Shown: positions 1 through 10,799, numbered from the stretch's first letter. The stretch is 64,000 nucleotides of DNA from Saccopteryx bilineata (GCF_036850765.1 NC_089493.1:168504140-168568139); one strand, 5' to 3'. Program-made: numbers and translations. Notes: generated from the sequence alone by a model not told the origin.

Positions 1-136
1 TTCCCTATGTAGTTTGATAGATTTATGCATTGCAGATTGAATATATTGCTGGCATTGAACCTTAAAACTCAGAACTTGATGAAACTCCTTTTTTGGATCC
101 TTCTGCTTAGATCAGAAAATTTCACTTTGCTTAGGG

Positions 137-866
137 TAGCCGTAGGGAAGCTTTTTGGCTGAGAGAGCCATGAACGCCACATATTTTAAAATGTGATTCC
201 ATGAGAGCCATACAACGACCCATGTACATTACGCATTATCCAATAAAAATTTGGTGTTGTCCCGGAGGACAGCTGTGATTGGCTCCAGCCACCCGCAACC
301 ATGAACATGAGCGGTAGGAAATGAATGGATTGTAATACAGGAGAATGTTTTATATTTTTAACGTTATTATTTTTTTATTATTATTATTATTTTTTTTTCT
401 GAAGCTGGAAATGGGGAGAGACAGTCAGACAGACTCACGCATGCGCCCGACCGGGATCCACCCGGCACGCCCACCAGGGGCGATGCTCTGCCCACCAGGG
501 GCAATGCTTTGCCCCTCCGGGGCGTCGCTCTGCTGCAACCAGAGCCACTCTAGTGCCTGGGGCAGAGGCCAAGGAGCCATCCCCAGCGCCCGGGCCATCT
601 TTGCTCCAATGGAGCCTTGGCTGCGGGAGGGGAAGAGAGAGACAGAGAGGAAGGAGGGGATGGGGGGGGGAGAAGCAAATGGGTGCTTCTCCTATGTGCC
701 CTGGCTGGGAATCGAACCCGGGTCCCCCGCACGCCAGGCCGACGCTCTACCGCTAAGCCAACCGGCCAGGGCCATATTTTTTTATTAAATATTTGTCTAC
801 GAGCTGATGCAGCCATCAAAAGAGCCAGCCACATCTGGCCCATGAGCCATAGGTTCCCGACCCCTG
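137..866 (+). mobile_element. Non-autonomous hAT DNA transposon, split by a SINE
   Basis: The right end reads GGTTCCCGACCCCTG and the left end is a decayed inverted copy. The element is flanked by a perfect 8-bp target duplication GCTTAGGG at 129-136 and 867-874, the length made by hAT transposases. It lacks coding capacity. The same element, without the SINE, is present at 30331-30644, which shows that 381-774 is a later insertion. The internal text around 'ttggtgttgtcccggaggac' is shared nearly word for word between the two copies. Confidence 0.9.
381..774 (-). mobile_element. tRNA-derived bat SINE (long, GC-rich type), nested in hAT
   Basis: Read on the minus strand, it opens with a tRNA-like head (GGCCGGTTGGCTTAGCGGTA) carrying an A-box-like TGGCTTAGCGG and a B-box-like GGTTCGATTCC. 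A GC-rich body with repeated CCCCTGGTGGGC-type words follows, then 'ccagcttcag' and an A-rich tail. A 13-bp duplication TATTTTTTTATTA lies at 368-380 and 775-787, though it is low complexity. Open frames across it are by-products of its CpG-rich body, not genes. Confidence 0.88.
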
Positions 867-2043
867 GCTTAGGGGAAGAGACTGTTTTCCTGTAATAGTG
901 TATGTGGTGTGGCTGCTATCTGCCTACACCTCCCTCTGTTGTTACGGGAGCGGGTGATTGACTAGCTTCCCATATCTCAATTTCAGGCAGAAATAGAAAT
1001 TTATGCTGGACTTGAAGGGCAGGCATATTTATAGCCGTTCACTGTTGTTCTTACATGGGAAGGTGAGGGTCTAGCCTTAAGGAGGACAACAGTCATCATA
1101 GGATTGAGTAGCATTTGGACAGGTTTTGTGAAGATTCCTTTGGCTCAAAAGCAAAGGAGCAAAGCCACAGAAAATAAATTGGTAATGCTGGTTGTTTTTG
1201 GCTGTTGGGGAATTTATGGAAGGATCTTGAAGTCAGAGTAAGATGTAATGCAAGTGAAGAGCAACAGGTAAATTAGGAGATTCAATGAGAATAAAATAAA
1301 ATCTGAGCCTGTTGAGAAACTTATTATTTGGACTAGTAGAAAAACCATAAGTTTACAATTTAGCCTTTTCATTCAATTTCATACCCTTAATACTGCCATT
1401 GTAGTTTACACAAATCATATTGTAGAGGTTTGCATTTAGCACTTTTTGCACATTGATAGTGATTTGCTAATAAACAGTAAGTATATATAAAACATTTTCA
1501 AATATTGTAATAGCAAGTAAAATTAGATTGTTTCATGCCTAATGTTAGGGGTTCTAAAGCTTCGGCATTCTAGGGAAGAATTCGACAGTAAATTTGCCTC
1601 AGAAACACCTACTGAAAGTCTCTCATAGTATTCGCAGATGAACTGATGGTAATGATTAGGTGCTGGGAAAATGAGAGTTTAAGTACAGGTATGTGCAAAT
1701 GTTTAGCTAGTTGCCTGCTTCTCACACATATTTTAAAATGCTCTTGTTGATGGGTGAGTCACTGACTGAAAAGGAAATCTCTTGGTTTGTGCTAGACTTA
1801 GCATCAGTACTTTGTTAGTCGTGAATACAAAACAACTGTATACCTTCTCTTAAAAAGGAGAGAGAATGAAAATTTCAGGTAAAATCTGAAGACCTTTCAA
1901 AGGGGAAGCCAAGTTGGCCTAAGTTGAGTTGCTGTTGTTTGCCTGTGGTCTTTGTCTTACAGTGTGACACTTCTCCAGGCTGCTATGTAGACAGAATATG
2001 ATTGTTTTTATTAAGCTAACTAGTGTATAACCTTTTATTCCAG

Positions 2044-2102
2044 AATGCTTCCAGGACCACTCATGATGTACCAGTTTCAAAGAAGTTTCATCAAAGCAGC
2101 GA
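2044..2102 (+). CDS. ARHGAP26: ARHGAP26 (GRAF1) internal coding exon, RhoGAP domain part 1
   Basis: This 59-bp exon has a pyrimidine tract and CAG acceptor at 2041-2043 and a strong donor GTAAGT at 2103-2108. The first base completes a codon from the previous exon; 19 codons follow and one base (A) is left over for the next exon. The peptide is MLPGPLMMYQFQRSFIKAA. It contains the LPxPL word of RhoGAP domains followed by the GRAF1-type helix. GRAF1 is a BAR-PH-RhoGAP-SH3 protein that stimulates GTP hydrolysis by RhoA and Cdc42 and works at endocytic and adhesion membranes. The arginine finger lies in an earlier exon outside the window. I named it from memory of the family; ARHGAP10 and ARHGAP42 are the close alternatives, and the wording favours ARHGAP26. 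Confidence 0.9.
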
Positions 2103-3637
2103 GTAAGTTTTCTTTTGGTCACAGTTTTAAGGGGAAGAGAATAGATTTTTCTATTTCAAAGAACAGTCAGTATCCCAAAAGAAATATTATCTAACCCTTC
2201 TTATTCTGCATGTAAACTACCCACTACATACTCGTGACTTCACCACAGAATAAAAATGAAACCAAATTGGGACTGCTGAGGGCCTTGCTAGGACGCTGAA
2301 TTTACAGTAGAGGAGAGAAACTTCCCAAGTGTGTTCTTGGGGGTGGGGAGAGGAGAGAAGAACAAGTTTGCCTATCTAATTTTGATTATTGGAGTTCAAA
2401 CTCCTCGGGTTTTCCCCAGCCCTTAGAGTAGCACATTGTAGAATGAGTCAAGCTTTGCACATTACCTAAACTGAGCAATGGAAGTGTTTCCCTGAATGCT
2501 GCACCACTTACGTAACTTCCCAGTCTGCTTTCTGTCATGGCTTCCATTTCCAGCTTCTGATCATTCTTCAGCTGTATCATCCAGATCCCTAGCGTCATAT
2601 TACTGGTATTAAAATACATAGGGATTAGGTGCAAACCACCCTAAGTGTACTGGGATCTGTCTACGTGGGGCAAGCCTCCTGCAGGGCAGTGAGATACTCT
2701 CTCAGATGTAAGTCTGGCAGGAAACCCCGCTGTGCTGTAATGCCAATAGCCTCTGCCTCTGCCTGCTTCCTTTAAGCCCTCAGAGTTTGTCTACCCTGGC
2801 AGCTACTACTGACCTAATATAGCAGCAACTAATGCTCTGATGGCCTTATCTACTTATAGTTTCCCCCTTCAAAGAGGGAGGAGAAAGGCATGGGAGAAAG
2901 CTAGACGTGAGGATAGAGTTTATGTGATTTCTTTCTCAGGGAAATTCCAAGCCCATAGCAACCATTCTCTAATTAAACCTCACGTCAGTCCTATAAATAG
3001 GTGTGGAGTTCCATCCTTCTAACTTCCCAGGGAAATGGAGCCACTCACCCAAGTTCAACCAAAAGAACATGACAGGCCATGGTTTAGATTACACGTTGGC
3101 AGAAAGAGTCACATAATCTATGTGCCATTTCTTTCTTCTCGTCCAGACTGGCTGTCACACATGGTTTGAAAATAACTGGACATTTCCTTTGATTTCTTTG
3201 ATGTTGTCTTGAGGTGTTATTTTGATATTTGAGACCCTTGCAATGTTGTTCACGTACAATTTGTTTATCACTTGCTGAGTGCATAAAGTTCCTTCTTTCC
3301 TTGAAATGAAGCCATCACTCTAGGGAGTCAGTTGCTCCCAAGTTTGTTTTTGTTCTGCGTATGCAGTTGACTGGCTCCATTTCATCATGTCATGGTTTTG
3401 GCTAGATTTTTTTTTTTGACAGCGATTAAAAAAAAAAAATGAACTCTGTTACAGAAAGCATCATTTAAAGCACTTGTAGATCTAGTCATTCTAGTCACAA
3501 GTACACAGAACAGGATCTTAACCCTTGGAGAAATCCTTAGTCTGTCAGTGCCCGGCCCTTGTTTTCCTTTGATTTTGTTTTGTAAACTGATTTAGCTGTG
3601 ACACTGATCAAATGCTACCTCCCTTCTACTTTGGCAG
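2103..3637 (+). other. ARHGAP26: ARHGAP26 intron (1535 bp) between the two exons
   Basis: It is bounded by GTAAGT at 2103 and TTGGCAG ending at 3637, so it is a standard GT-AG intron in phase 1. Apart from a weak MIR relic near 2965-3075 and short A/T runs near 3411-3440, I see no repeat, RNA gene or alternative exon in it. Confidence 0.88.
2965..3075 (-). repeat. MIR SINE relic
   Basis: The order 'attaaacctcacgtcagtcc', then 'ataaataggtg', then 'gggaaatggagcc' and 'cacccaagttcaacc' follows the reverse-strand MIR pattern (lower counts of exact words, as expected for an old mammal-wide SINE). Boundaries are approximate. Confidence 0.45.
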
Positions 3638-3743
3638 AGCTGGAGAATCAGGAGTCTCGGGTGTCTGAAATCCACAGCCTTGTTCATCGGCTCCCGGAGA
3701 AAAACAGACAGATGTTACAGCTGCTCATGAACCACTTGGCAAA
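3638..3743 (+). CDS. ARHGAP26: ARHGAP26 (GRAF1) internal coding exon, RhoGAP domain part 2
   Basis: This 106-bp exon follows acceptor CTACTTTGGCAG and ends at donor GTAGGT (3744-3749). Its first two bases (AG) join the A left by the previous exon to make lysine, then 34 codons follow, with two bases (AA) left for the next exon. The peptide starts LENQESRVSEIHSLVHRLPE and continues through KNRQMLQLLMNHLA. It holds the RhoGAP helix with LPxxN and LxxLLxHL spacing that packs against the GTPase-binding core. The invariant asparagine of RhoGAP domains belongs to the next exon and is not in the window. There are no stops or frameshifts, and both junctions keep phase, so this is the live gene and not a processed copy. 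Confidence 0.93.
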
Positions 3744-3966
3744 GTAGGTTTAAGACTGCTGGCCCTTTTCTCACCCCTAGAAGGTTCTTATCATAGCACT
3801 AAAGCTGGTCTCAGTTCTGCTCATGTTTGCCTCTCCCTCTATTGCATCAGGTATGCTAGAGGCTTAGGAAAGATATGTGTGAAATGTTAACTGCCGTGGA
3901 CAACAGCAGCAAATGCCAGATGGTCTTTGCAGTGTGGGCTGGGGCAGTGCCCAATGCAACCAGGAC

Positions 3967-4101
3967 GCCAGGCAGAGTTTTCAGGGGGTTTTTGTTCTTG
4001 CGATGACCAAGGGCAAACAGGAGTATGTCATCCATGATACCAAGCAGAATTTTTAGGGGTTATATGTTCTTGTGATGATCAAGGGAAAACATGAATATGT
4101 T
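3967..4101 (+). repeat. Diverged tandem duplication, unit about 72 bp, two copies
   Basis: A block starting 'gccaggcagagttttcaggg' recurs 72 bases later as 'accaagcagaatttttaggg'. Both are followed by 'ttcttg(c/t)gatga(c/t)caaggg' and then by 'aaca(g/t)ga(g/a)tatgt'. The copies differ at many sites, so the duplication is old. Confidence 0.75.
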
Positions 4102-4120
4102 GTGGGTTTATAGACCTTGG

Positions 4121-4270
4121 ATTTGAAGTAAAAAGGCCTGGATTCTAAAGTTGACTCTGTTCTTAATGAGTCACTTAATGAACTCCGGACTAACCACTAA
4201 CCTCTCAATTCCTAATTTCTTTATCTGTCAAATATGGCTAGCAGGCTCTCTGTTATCTATAATGTCATTG
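4121..4270 (+). repeat. MIR SINE relic
   Basis: It carries the MIR order: 'gcctggattctaaagttgac', 'gagtcacttaatgaactc', 'aacctctcaattcctaattt', 'ctttatctgtcaaatatgg'. It is diverged and its edges are approximate. Confidence 0.6.
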
Positions 4271-4931
4271 ACTTTTAAAGTTACATGTATTAAAATCTTT
4301 GAAGAAGTATAGAGAATAAAGGAATTATTTTTGGCCAATGTCCATTTGCCCCCTGAGATAATCAAAGCATTCAGTGGGGGCCTGATTTTCCTGCTAGAAA
4401 TATTTGTATCCTTGGAATGGTTTGGAATTTGTGTGTTTACTGTTGCTTCACCCTTTTCTGAATGGCCACACTGCCTTCCCTTATTGTGTCAGTTACTGCA
4501 TGTGTGTTTGGTCTAACGTTCTATTGACTTTGATGAATGTTCTAGATTGGAGAATGGGTCATAAGAGAAGACAGAGTCTAACAGTTAACCTAAATTGCTA
4601 AGCCCTACATTCTACTGAACAGCTGTGTTGTAAATTTGGCCCATTCTCAGACTTGTTCATCCCATTAAGTCATTTCTTTGGGATAAGTTGATATTTTGCT
4701 GAGGGAGATTGTGTTGGTTTGTTTTCATATTTATACTAAGTACTTGATATTACCTTTTGGAGAGAGAGTATATGTGTAGCCATAGAGATTTCCACAAGTC
4801 AAAGTATGAAGAAACAAGATTGATTTGCATGTTAGTGAGAAGCAATTAGGCAGTCAAGGATCAACTGTTTTTCTTGCTATGCCATATCAGAACTCATTGC
4901 AGTATTGTGATTTATAAGAAATATATATTTG

Positions 4932-5060
4932 TGAGGTCGCCGGTTCAAAATCCTGGATTTGCTTGGTCAAGGCACATACGGGAGTTGATGCTTCCTGCTC
5001 CTCCCCCTGTTCTATCTCTTTCCTCTCTCTAAAAATGAATAAATAAAATCAAATAAATGA
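4932..5060 (+). mobile_element. 5'-truncated tRNA-derived SINE
   Basis: It begins inside the SINE at 'gtcgccggttcaaaatcctg' (B-box area). It keeps 'tggtcaaggcacatacggga', the 'ttgatgcttcctgctcctcc' pyrimidine region and an A-rich AAATAAA tail. The flank 'ataagaaatatatatttg' at 4914-4931 recurs at 5061-5080 with one extra AT, so this is a true insertion whose tRNA head was never copied. Confidence 0.8.
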
Positions 5061-5499
5061 ATAAGAAATATATATATTTGGCCATTAAGATGACCAAAAT
5101 TTATATCTCATATGTATATATTTGGTCTCTCCACGATTCCTGGCTCACAGCTTCCTGAAGCCTTGGAATTTCTTAAGTGTTGACAGTGAAAAAGATGTCT
5201 TTTATTATGTTAATTAGGTGACTGTTGGAAAGCATCTAAGGATAGAGGCAGGTTGCCAGTGGAACCAACCATGTGATGAAAGGGTTGGAACTTTCAGTCT
5301 TGCCCCCCCACCCCACACACTACCTATGGGGAGGGGAGAGAGGCTGGAGTTTGAATCAGTTGCCGGTGGCCAACATTCTGACTGTGTAAAGAAGACTGTA
5401 AAATTTCAAGAGTATGGGGTTGAGGTTGAGCGTCGGGTTTGTGAGTGCATGGAGGTGCTGGGCGAATGTCGGTCCTGGAGAGGCCGTGGGATCTCTGCC

Positions 5500-5990
5500 C
5501 TCCTTCGCACTTACTCTGCCCTGTGCCTCTCTTCCATCTGATTGTTCTTGAGTTTAGCTTTTTAAAATAAACCACTGATTTAATAAGTGCATGTTTCTCT
5601 GAGTTCTATGAGCCTTTCTAGCAAATTAATAGAACCTAAGAAGGGAGTTGTGGGAACTTCTGATATATAGCCAGTGGATCAAAAGTAGTGGTGACATCCT
5701 GGATTTGGGATTGGCATTCTGAGTTGAAGGGGGTCATTGGAACCTCCAGTCAGCGGCCAGTTGTTCAAATACACAGGTAACCTGGGCTTGTGTCTGGCCT
5801 CTGGGGCGGGGGGAGAGTGTGTGTGTGTGTGTGTGTACTGGCTTTGGGGGCGGTCTTGTAGTACTAAACCTGTGGAATCTGATGCTGTCTACAGGTAAAT
5901 AGGGTCAGAATTGAGTTGAATTCTCAGATACCCTCAGATACCTTGCTAGTGTCCTGAGAATTGTTTGTTGGGTCTGGGAACCGAGTTTAT
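5500..5990 (+). repeat. Diverged interspersed repeat, LTR-like, family not identified
   Basis: The run 'ttcttgagtttagctttt', 'aataaaccactgatttaata', 'gtttctctgagttctatgag', 'ctagcaaattaatagaacc', and then 'gtggaatctgatgctgtct' with 'gtcagaattgagttgaattc' is text I know as a dispersed mammalian repeat. I cannot give its Repbase name. A (GT)n run sits within it at about 5817-5836. Confidence 0.45.
5817..5836. repeat. (GT)n microsatellite
   Basis: An uninterrupted run of GT dinucleotides, about ten units, right after a G-rich stretch. Confidence 0.9.
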
Positions 5991-7680
5991 CCATATTCAG
6001 AAACAGGGCAAAGCAGAGAACATGCAAGTTTGTAAGGAGAATGCCCGCAAAATGTCAAAAAATCCTGATGAAGTGTGTTTAACATAATGGGAACTGGGCT
6101 TTAAAAAGTAACTCCAGATGCTTGGAGATGATGGTTTGCTGCCTGTTCCATACAAACCAGTCAGGCATTTGTTAAACAGAAAAGCTGGTGTAGACCTTAG
6201 TTGCAAAGCTTTGTGGACATAAAGAGCCTTCTGCAGAACAGAGAAAGTTCCAGGTACATACTCCAGCCAAGCATGCGTGGGGATGCTCTTGACTGCTTTC
6301 TGTTCACTGGGTCTTAGGAAGATCTCCAAGCCCGCTGGGAGCAGCTGCAGGAGAGGCTTTAGGAACCAGTTGAGAGTAGTTGGGCTTTTTAAGCTGTGCA
6401 GTTGTGATGAGATTTTAATTGCATCGAGAGGGACCAAGAGTAAATAAATGGTGATCCAGCCAAGCCAGTACTGAATTCTCCCATTTTTAAAATACCCCGA
6501 GGATTGTTTGGAATCTTTAAGGGGAGGCACCTAATATCTGTTTCGAACAGTTAGCTTGTTCATCTCCCAGTGGTTGGCTCACTTCCTCCTCCTTGTTTCA
6601 TTCTCTGCTCTCCCAACCCCATTAAATTCAGTCCATCTTTGTCCCTAACTTCGAGTCATACAACTGGAATATGCAGGTTACAAGTGTGACGTTGATTTTT
6701 GCCTTCTAAGAGATTTAAACCAATTTTTTTGCTAGAGTTTTTATTTTACAGCATTTCTGGAGCATTATACTCTGTCTTAGCATAGATGTTCTTTGAGGTT
6801 CTATGCGGTTTTATGGCATTTTTTTGCTTCACTTAAGCAGTAAGAAATCTACGTATAGACAAGCTCTCATGCCCGTAATGTGAGCCTGTCAGAGCTGATG
6901 ATGGAACACAGACTCAAGTTCTCTGCATGCTGTGTTCTTGGTCTCTGGAGCCTCTAGATTTAAAATGTCTTGGAGAAGACGGGTGTAAATGAGCCCTGCT
7001 GAATCCAGGAAAGAGTATTTATTTAGATCTTAAAAAATTCTTTGGCAGCCAGAGGAGTTCTAAGATTCCACTTAAACTCTATATGCTCATTTCCAGCACT
7101 GTCCTATTTTAAAATAAAGCAGTAAGGGAAAGTTAACTTGGGACAAGGGGTTGGTCTATTTCATTCCAGTTTTCTCAGGTTCAGACTTACCCTAGGATAT
7201 GCCTGAGCTATTGTTCCTCTGGTCCACTTACTTAATGGTCAGCTTCCTTCCTCAGTTTTGGTTTCAGGGCTGGTCTGGAAAACCCGGTGTTTACTTCTCT
7301 CATTACCTACTGTGTTTGCTCCATGCATCACAGGGACTGGTTCAAAGGGGAAGACATTTTGTATTGTGTCTTTTTTCAAGCGCCTTTCTGAAACACTTTA
7401 CAAAATTGGTTTCCTTTAGCTGTGGAGGAGGAGGATTAAGACATTTTAGATTTAATCCCAAGAAGAAATGCATTCAGAAGGGAAAAAAAAGTCTTAAAGG
7501 GGAAGGGATTAAAATCCTCAAACCTCCAAGCAAATATGATTACCAGGGTACATCCAAGTCACAGAGCTCTTGGGTTTGTTTCAGACCTCAGGGGGAACAT
7601 GAAAATTATAGGCAACTGTGCACATAGCTGTTCCAGCTCAAATCTGCTCTGATAATTAGATGGTGGGTTTTTTTTGGATC
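5991..7680. other. Intronic sequence, nothing recognised
   Basis: I see no splice-flanked coding piece, repeat ends or RNA gene here. Two moderately long open frames (5997-6530 minus, 7199-7627 plus) have no domain I recognise and odd composition for coding DNA, so I treat them as chance. Confidence 0.5.
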
Positions 7681-7684
7681 CTGG

Positions 7685-7870
7685 AATCTGGTATTCAGTC
7701 TGGAGTCCTGTGCCTCAAAGCACAGTTGGACTGGCCTGGGGTGCTTGTTTACATTGACATTGCTGGACCCCACCCCGGCCTACTAGATTGAACTGTGCCT
7801 GGGAATCTGCATTGCTGGTTTATTTCCCAGGTCAATAGGATGCAAACAGTCTTTTGAGAACCACTGGCCT
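7685..7870 (+). repeat. MER5-like hAT-Charlie relic
   Basis: It contains 'gctggaccccaccccggcct', 'actagattgaactgtgcctg', 'ggaatctgcatt' and the end 'cttttgagaaccactgg'. These are in MER5A/MER5B order. MER5 is an old non-autonomous hAT family shared by placental mammals. Confidence 0.7.
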
Positions 7871-8154
7871 AGAGAATGGGACATAGGTAGGGATTTTCTT
7901 GGAGAGAGAAGTGGTATTGAGAGGAATGGATTGGAATTAAGGAGCTATTAGAATTAGGAAGAATGAGCTCAAAGTAGTGAGTTCAAACAGGAGATTTTAT
8001 GTTCATAATTAAATTACTTTTAAAAAAATCCAGTTTTGACTTCCTATGTCTTTACAATTCGACTTTGCATTAAATTGAATGTTCAACAAAAGACTTGTTT
8101 TAAAAATCAAGCCTAAAGCATTTTTATTTAATGAAGAAAATTGTCCCCAGCTAA

Positions 8155-8220
8155 CTGTGAAACTGTGTGGAGACCATTCAACCTCTTTGAGCCTCAGTTT
8201 TCTGAGTTCCCTTCTAATCA
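8155..8220 (+). repeat. MIR fragment
   Basis: The words 'ccattcaacctctttgagcc' and 'tcagttttctgagttccc' match the MIR core. It is short and diverged. Confidence 0.45.
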
Positions 8221-8740
8221 TGTGAGTCTGTTTTAATCAAGTGGGGGAGGAGGGGGAGAAGGGAGGGAGAAAACACTTCCCGGTCTTATAATTGTAGAAG
8301 GAAATAAAGTAGATGAGTAATAAAGACTAATTTCATGGTCGTTCCCTGGTGTTTACATATTATAATAACTCCAAGTATGTTGTATATCCTCACACATACC
8401 ATTCATAGTGGCTCATTGTAACTTTATTGCAGTTTTTATGCTGTGTGGGAGGATTTCAAAAGACTCTCCATACATCAGAAGTGGCTATTAAAAATACCTT
8501 TTTCATGGCTGGTTTTCCCAAAACATGTATTGAGAAATAAATCTTAGTCTCTTTTCTTTTTTGAAAGAATCTTCCTTTGTTGCTAGAGTGTTGTTAAAGA
8601 GGCAGAGAGCCCTTTTCTTACTTCTCCAGAGAGGTATTGTATTGTTTAGGATGCTTTGGGCTGCAAGAAACAGAAAATTCACTTCAAAGCAACTTAAAAA
8701 AATAGGAGCTCTATTGTCCTATTACAAAAAATCTTTCTTG

Positions 8741-9080
8741 CCTGGCCAGGCGGTGGCACAGTGGATAGAGCATCGGACTGGGATGCGGCAGGACCCAGGT
8801 TTGAGACCCCGAGGTCGCTAGCTTGAGCACAGGCTCATCTGGTTTGAGCAGAGCTCACCAGCTTGGACCCAAGGTCGCTGGCTCCAGCAAGAGGTTACTC
8901 GTTCTGCTGTAGCCCCACGGTCAAGGCACATGTGAGAAGGCAATCAATGAACAACTAAGGAGTCGCAACGAAAAACTGATGATTGATGCTTCTCATCTCT
9001 CTCTGTTCCTGTCTGTCCTTGTCTGTCCCTCTCTCTAACTCTCTCTCTGTTTCTGTAAAAAAAAAAAAAAAAAAAAAAAA
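8741..9080 (+). mobile_element. tRNA-derived bat SINE (GCAGTGGATAGAGC type), near full length
   Basis: It has a head CCTGGCCAGGCGGTGGCACA, then a box-B-like 'caggtttgagacc', then the repeating 'gcttgagc / ggtcgctggc' body. 'ggtcaaggcacatgtgagaa', a pyrimidine tract and an uninterrupted A-tail (about 9058-9080) follow. The flank ATCTTTCTT before it is matched by ATCTTTCCT after the tail. This copy is a good local reference for judging the unusual copy at 42180. Confidence 0.93.
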
Positions 9081-9143
9081 TCTTTCCTGAGGGCTGGTTA
9101 ATCTCTGTTTTCATGAAGTACTTGTTTCTGTGGGCCTCCTGCT

Positions 9144-9206
9144 CACAGCCAGCCCCACTGTGTGACTAGATCTTTCACAGCCAGCCCCACTGTGTGACTA
9201 GATCTT
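9144..9206. repeat. Tandem duplication of a 32-bp unit (two copies)
   Basis: A 32-bp unit starting CACAGCCAGCCCCACTGTGT is repeated directly with no mismatch over 31 bases. The near identity suggests a recent slippage or repair event. Confidence 0.95.
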
Positions 9207-9394
9207 CTCAGGGTCGCAAGATGTTGCTTGCATCCTTGCATGTTAGTGGTTGTCCAGAGGCAGAAAAGGCATTATTAGTTCTTCTTTGAATCTTTTTTTT
9301 TTAAGACCTATTATGCTGCTTTTCCCAGAAGTTCTCCAGCAGACTTCCTATCATATCTCATTGGTTTGAAGCCGTCACCAGCAAGTGGAATGGG

Positions 9395-9441
9395 ACCAAA
9401 CAGAATTTTTTACACCAAACAGAATTTTTTACACCAAACAG
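9395..9441. repeat. Tandem duplication of a 19-bp unit (2.5 copies)
   Basis: ACCAAACAGAATTTTTTAC occurs twice in a row (9395-9413, 9414-9432) and a third partial copy (ACCAAACAGG) follows. Confidence 0.95.
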
Positions 9442-10790
9442 GATTTACCTGGGCCACGTGTGGGAGGTGTGGGTGCCAGTATAAAAGTAGAGGTGTGCCT
9501 ACTGGCAGTAATCTTGGTAAAATAACATTTATTAGAGAGCATTAAGTCTATTGAATGATCTTTGGATGGCATGCTAACTTGATCAAGACATAAGGAATAA
9601 AAAGGCCAGTTTGGGAGAGGAGAGGAATACATCTGTGGCGTGGGTACAGTATGTGCTAACATTCCAAGACTTGGTGAGTAAAGGGTGAGAGAAGGCAAAA
9701 TCAACCTCCATCCCACTGCTGCTTACTGGTGTCTTGTTATTCTTTTCATTTCCCAATTGTCCAAAGCTTATTTGGATGATCTCGAACATGTTGTGACTTT
9801 CCAAAAATGGACAAACTTCTGTAGATTGAAGGGACCATCAAGGAATATTGTGGGGCAAATGCTTGGCATACAAGTGAGACTTTCTCAAAATACTGTGTAG
9901 ACTCCATTGTCACAAGTTATCAATAGCTGAACACCTAAATGCCTTGGCTGTTTTCTCCTTCCTGTGACTGGAGTCTGAGTACTTCCAGGTATTCCTGCAG
10001 ATCAAGAAGGGTGTATTCATGCTTCCGGAGTGATCTAGAATCAAAGTGAATTGGGTTCATGTACAGATGCTTAGAAAGAAAAGCACTGCTAGGCCTTGGC
10101 TTCAGGAGGATGGACCCTGATGGTTAACTAGCATTCCTTGAAGAAGCTCTTAAGAAAGGGTCAAAATTAAAGGAGGTTGGCATGGCTACTTGACATTAAC
10201 ATTATTCTTTTTTTCTCCATTCCAAATCTAGAGGATTAGACTTAGCTTTGTGAAGAACTGTTGAACACATGAGAAGAGCAAGTTATTTCCTTGCCATCAA
10301 GACGAGTCCAAACAAAATAGTGGTGGAATTTTACAAAGCACGTTTAAAAGAAAACATAACTTTTCAGATGATGGCTTTCTAAGATGGAAAGATCCTGCAA
10401 GCTTTTCTGGCAGCCTTCCCTCAGCTATACACCTAGCTCCTGAACCTTCTCTCTAGTAACCACTGGGCTCCCACTGCTGCCGGGGCAGAATTGCCTGGCT
10501 GCTGGGCTCCTGGTGGTGGGACCTCATGCCCCTGCGGAGCCATGCTGGCCATATCCTCCAGGCCCACCGGTTTCTGCCTCACTCACTCCTACCCAGAACT
10601 GATAGTTTTGGTGATTTGAATTCCTGTCTCTTGCATCCATCCACTTTTCTCTATCTCCACCAGTACCCCAAGCCCAAGCTGTCATCAGTTCTTTTTCAGA
10701 CTGCTTGCAAAGGCTTCCTCCCGGCTTGCTGTGGCTGGTGGAGCTCTGGCTCCCTTCCAGTCCGCAGAGTGCATGCTCTGTAGCCGGGGA
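9442..10790. other. Intronic sequence, nothing recognised
   Basis: It is mixed-composition sequence with no repeat family I can name. It lacks splice-bounded coding pieces. Confidence 0.5.
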
Positions 10791-10799
10791 ACTTGGAAC

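Larger units (their letters stand above)
1..2043 (+). other. ARHGAP26: ARHGAP26 intron upstream of first exon seen
   Basis: This stretch is inferred to be intron because the first supported exon begins at 2044 with an acceptor (pyrimidine-rich tract then CAG at 2041-2043) and no in-phase coding sequence precedes it. The first 870 bases are mostly a hAT element with a nested SINE, listed separately. From 875 to 2030 I see AT-rich sequence with no recognisable repeat or gene. Confidence 0.75.

Noticed and set aside
715..774. tRNA-like cloverleaf with A and B boxes (also in the SINEs near 8745, 23868, 28745, 34060)
   Set aside because: These are SINE heads derived from tRNA, followed by SINE bodies and flanked by target duplications. 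They are not tRNA genes.
345..895. Several overlapping open frames up to 147 residues on both strands
   Set aside because: They lie in the GC-rich SINE at 381-774. The same frames recur wherever this SINE occurs (28.4 kb, 33.7 kb), so they are repeat by-products.
5500..5990. Endogenous retrovirus LTR call
   Set aside because: I recognise the text as a dispersed repeat but see no TG...CA ends, primer site or internal retroviral genes, so I leave it as LTR-like and unnamed.
5997..6530. 177-residue open frame on the minus strand
   Set aside because: There is no recognisable domain, no splice context and no homologous wording; one such frame is expected by chance in 64 kb.
7199..7627. 142-residue open frame on the plus strand
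   Set aside because: No family features. It lies deep in an intron without acceptor and donor in phase.
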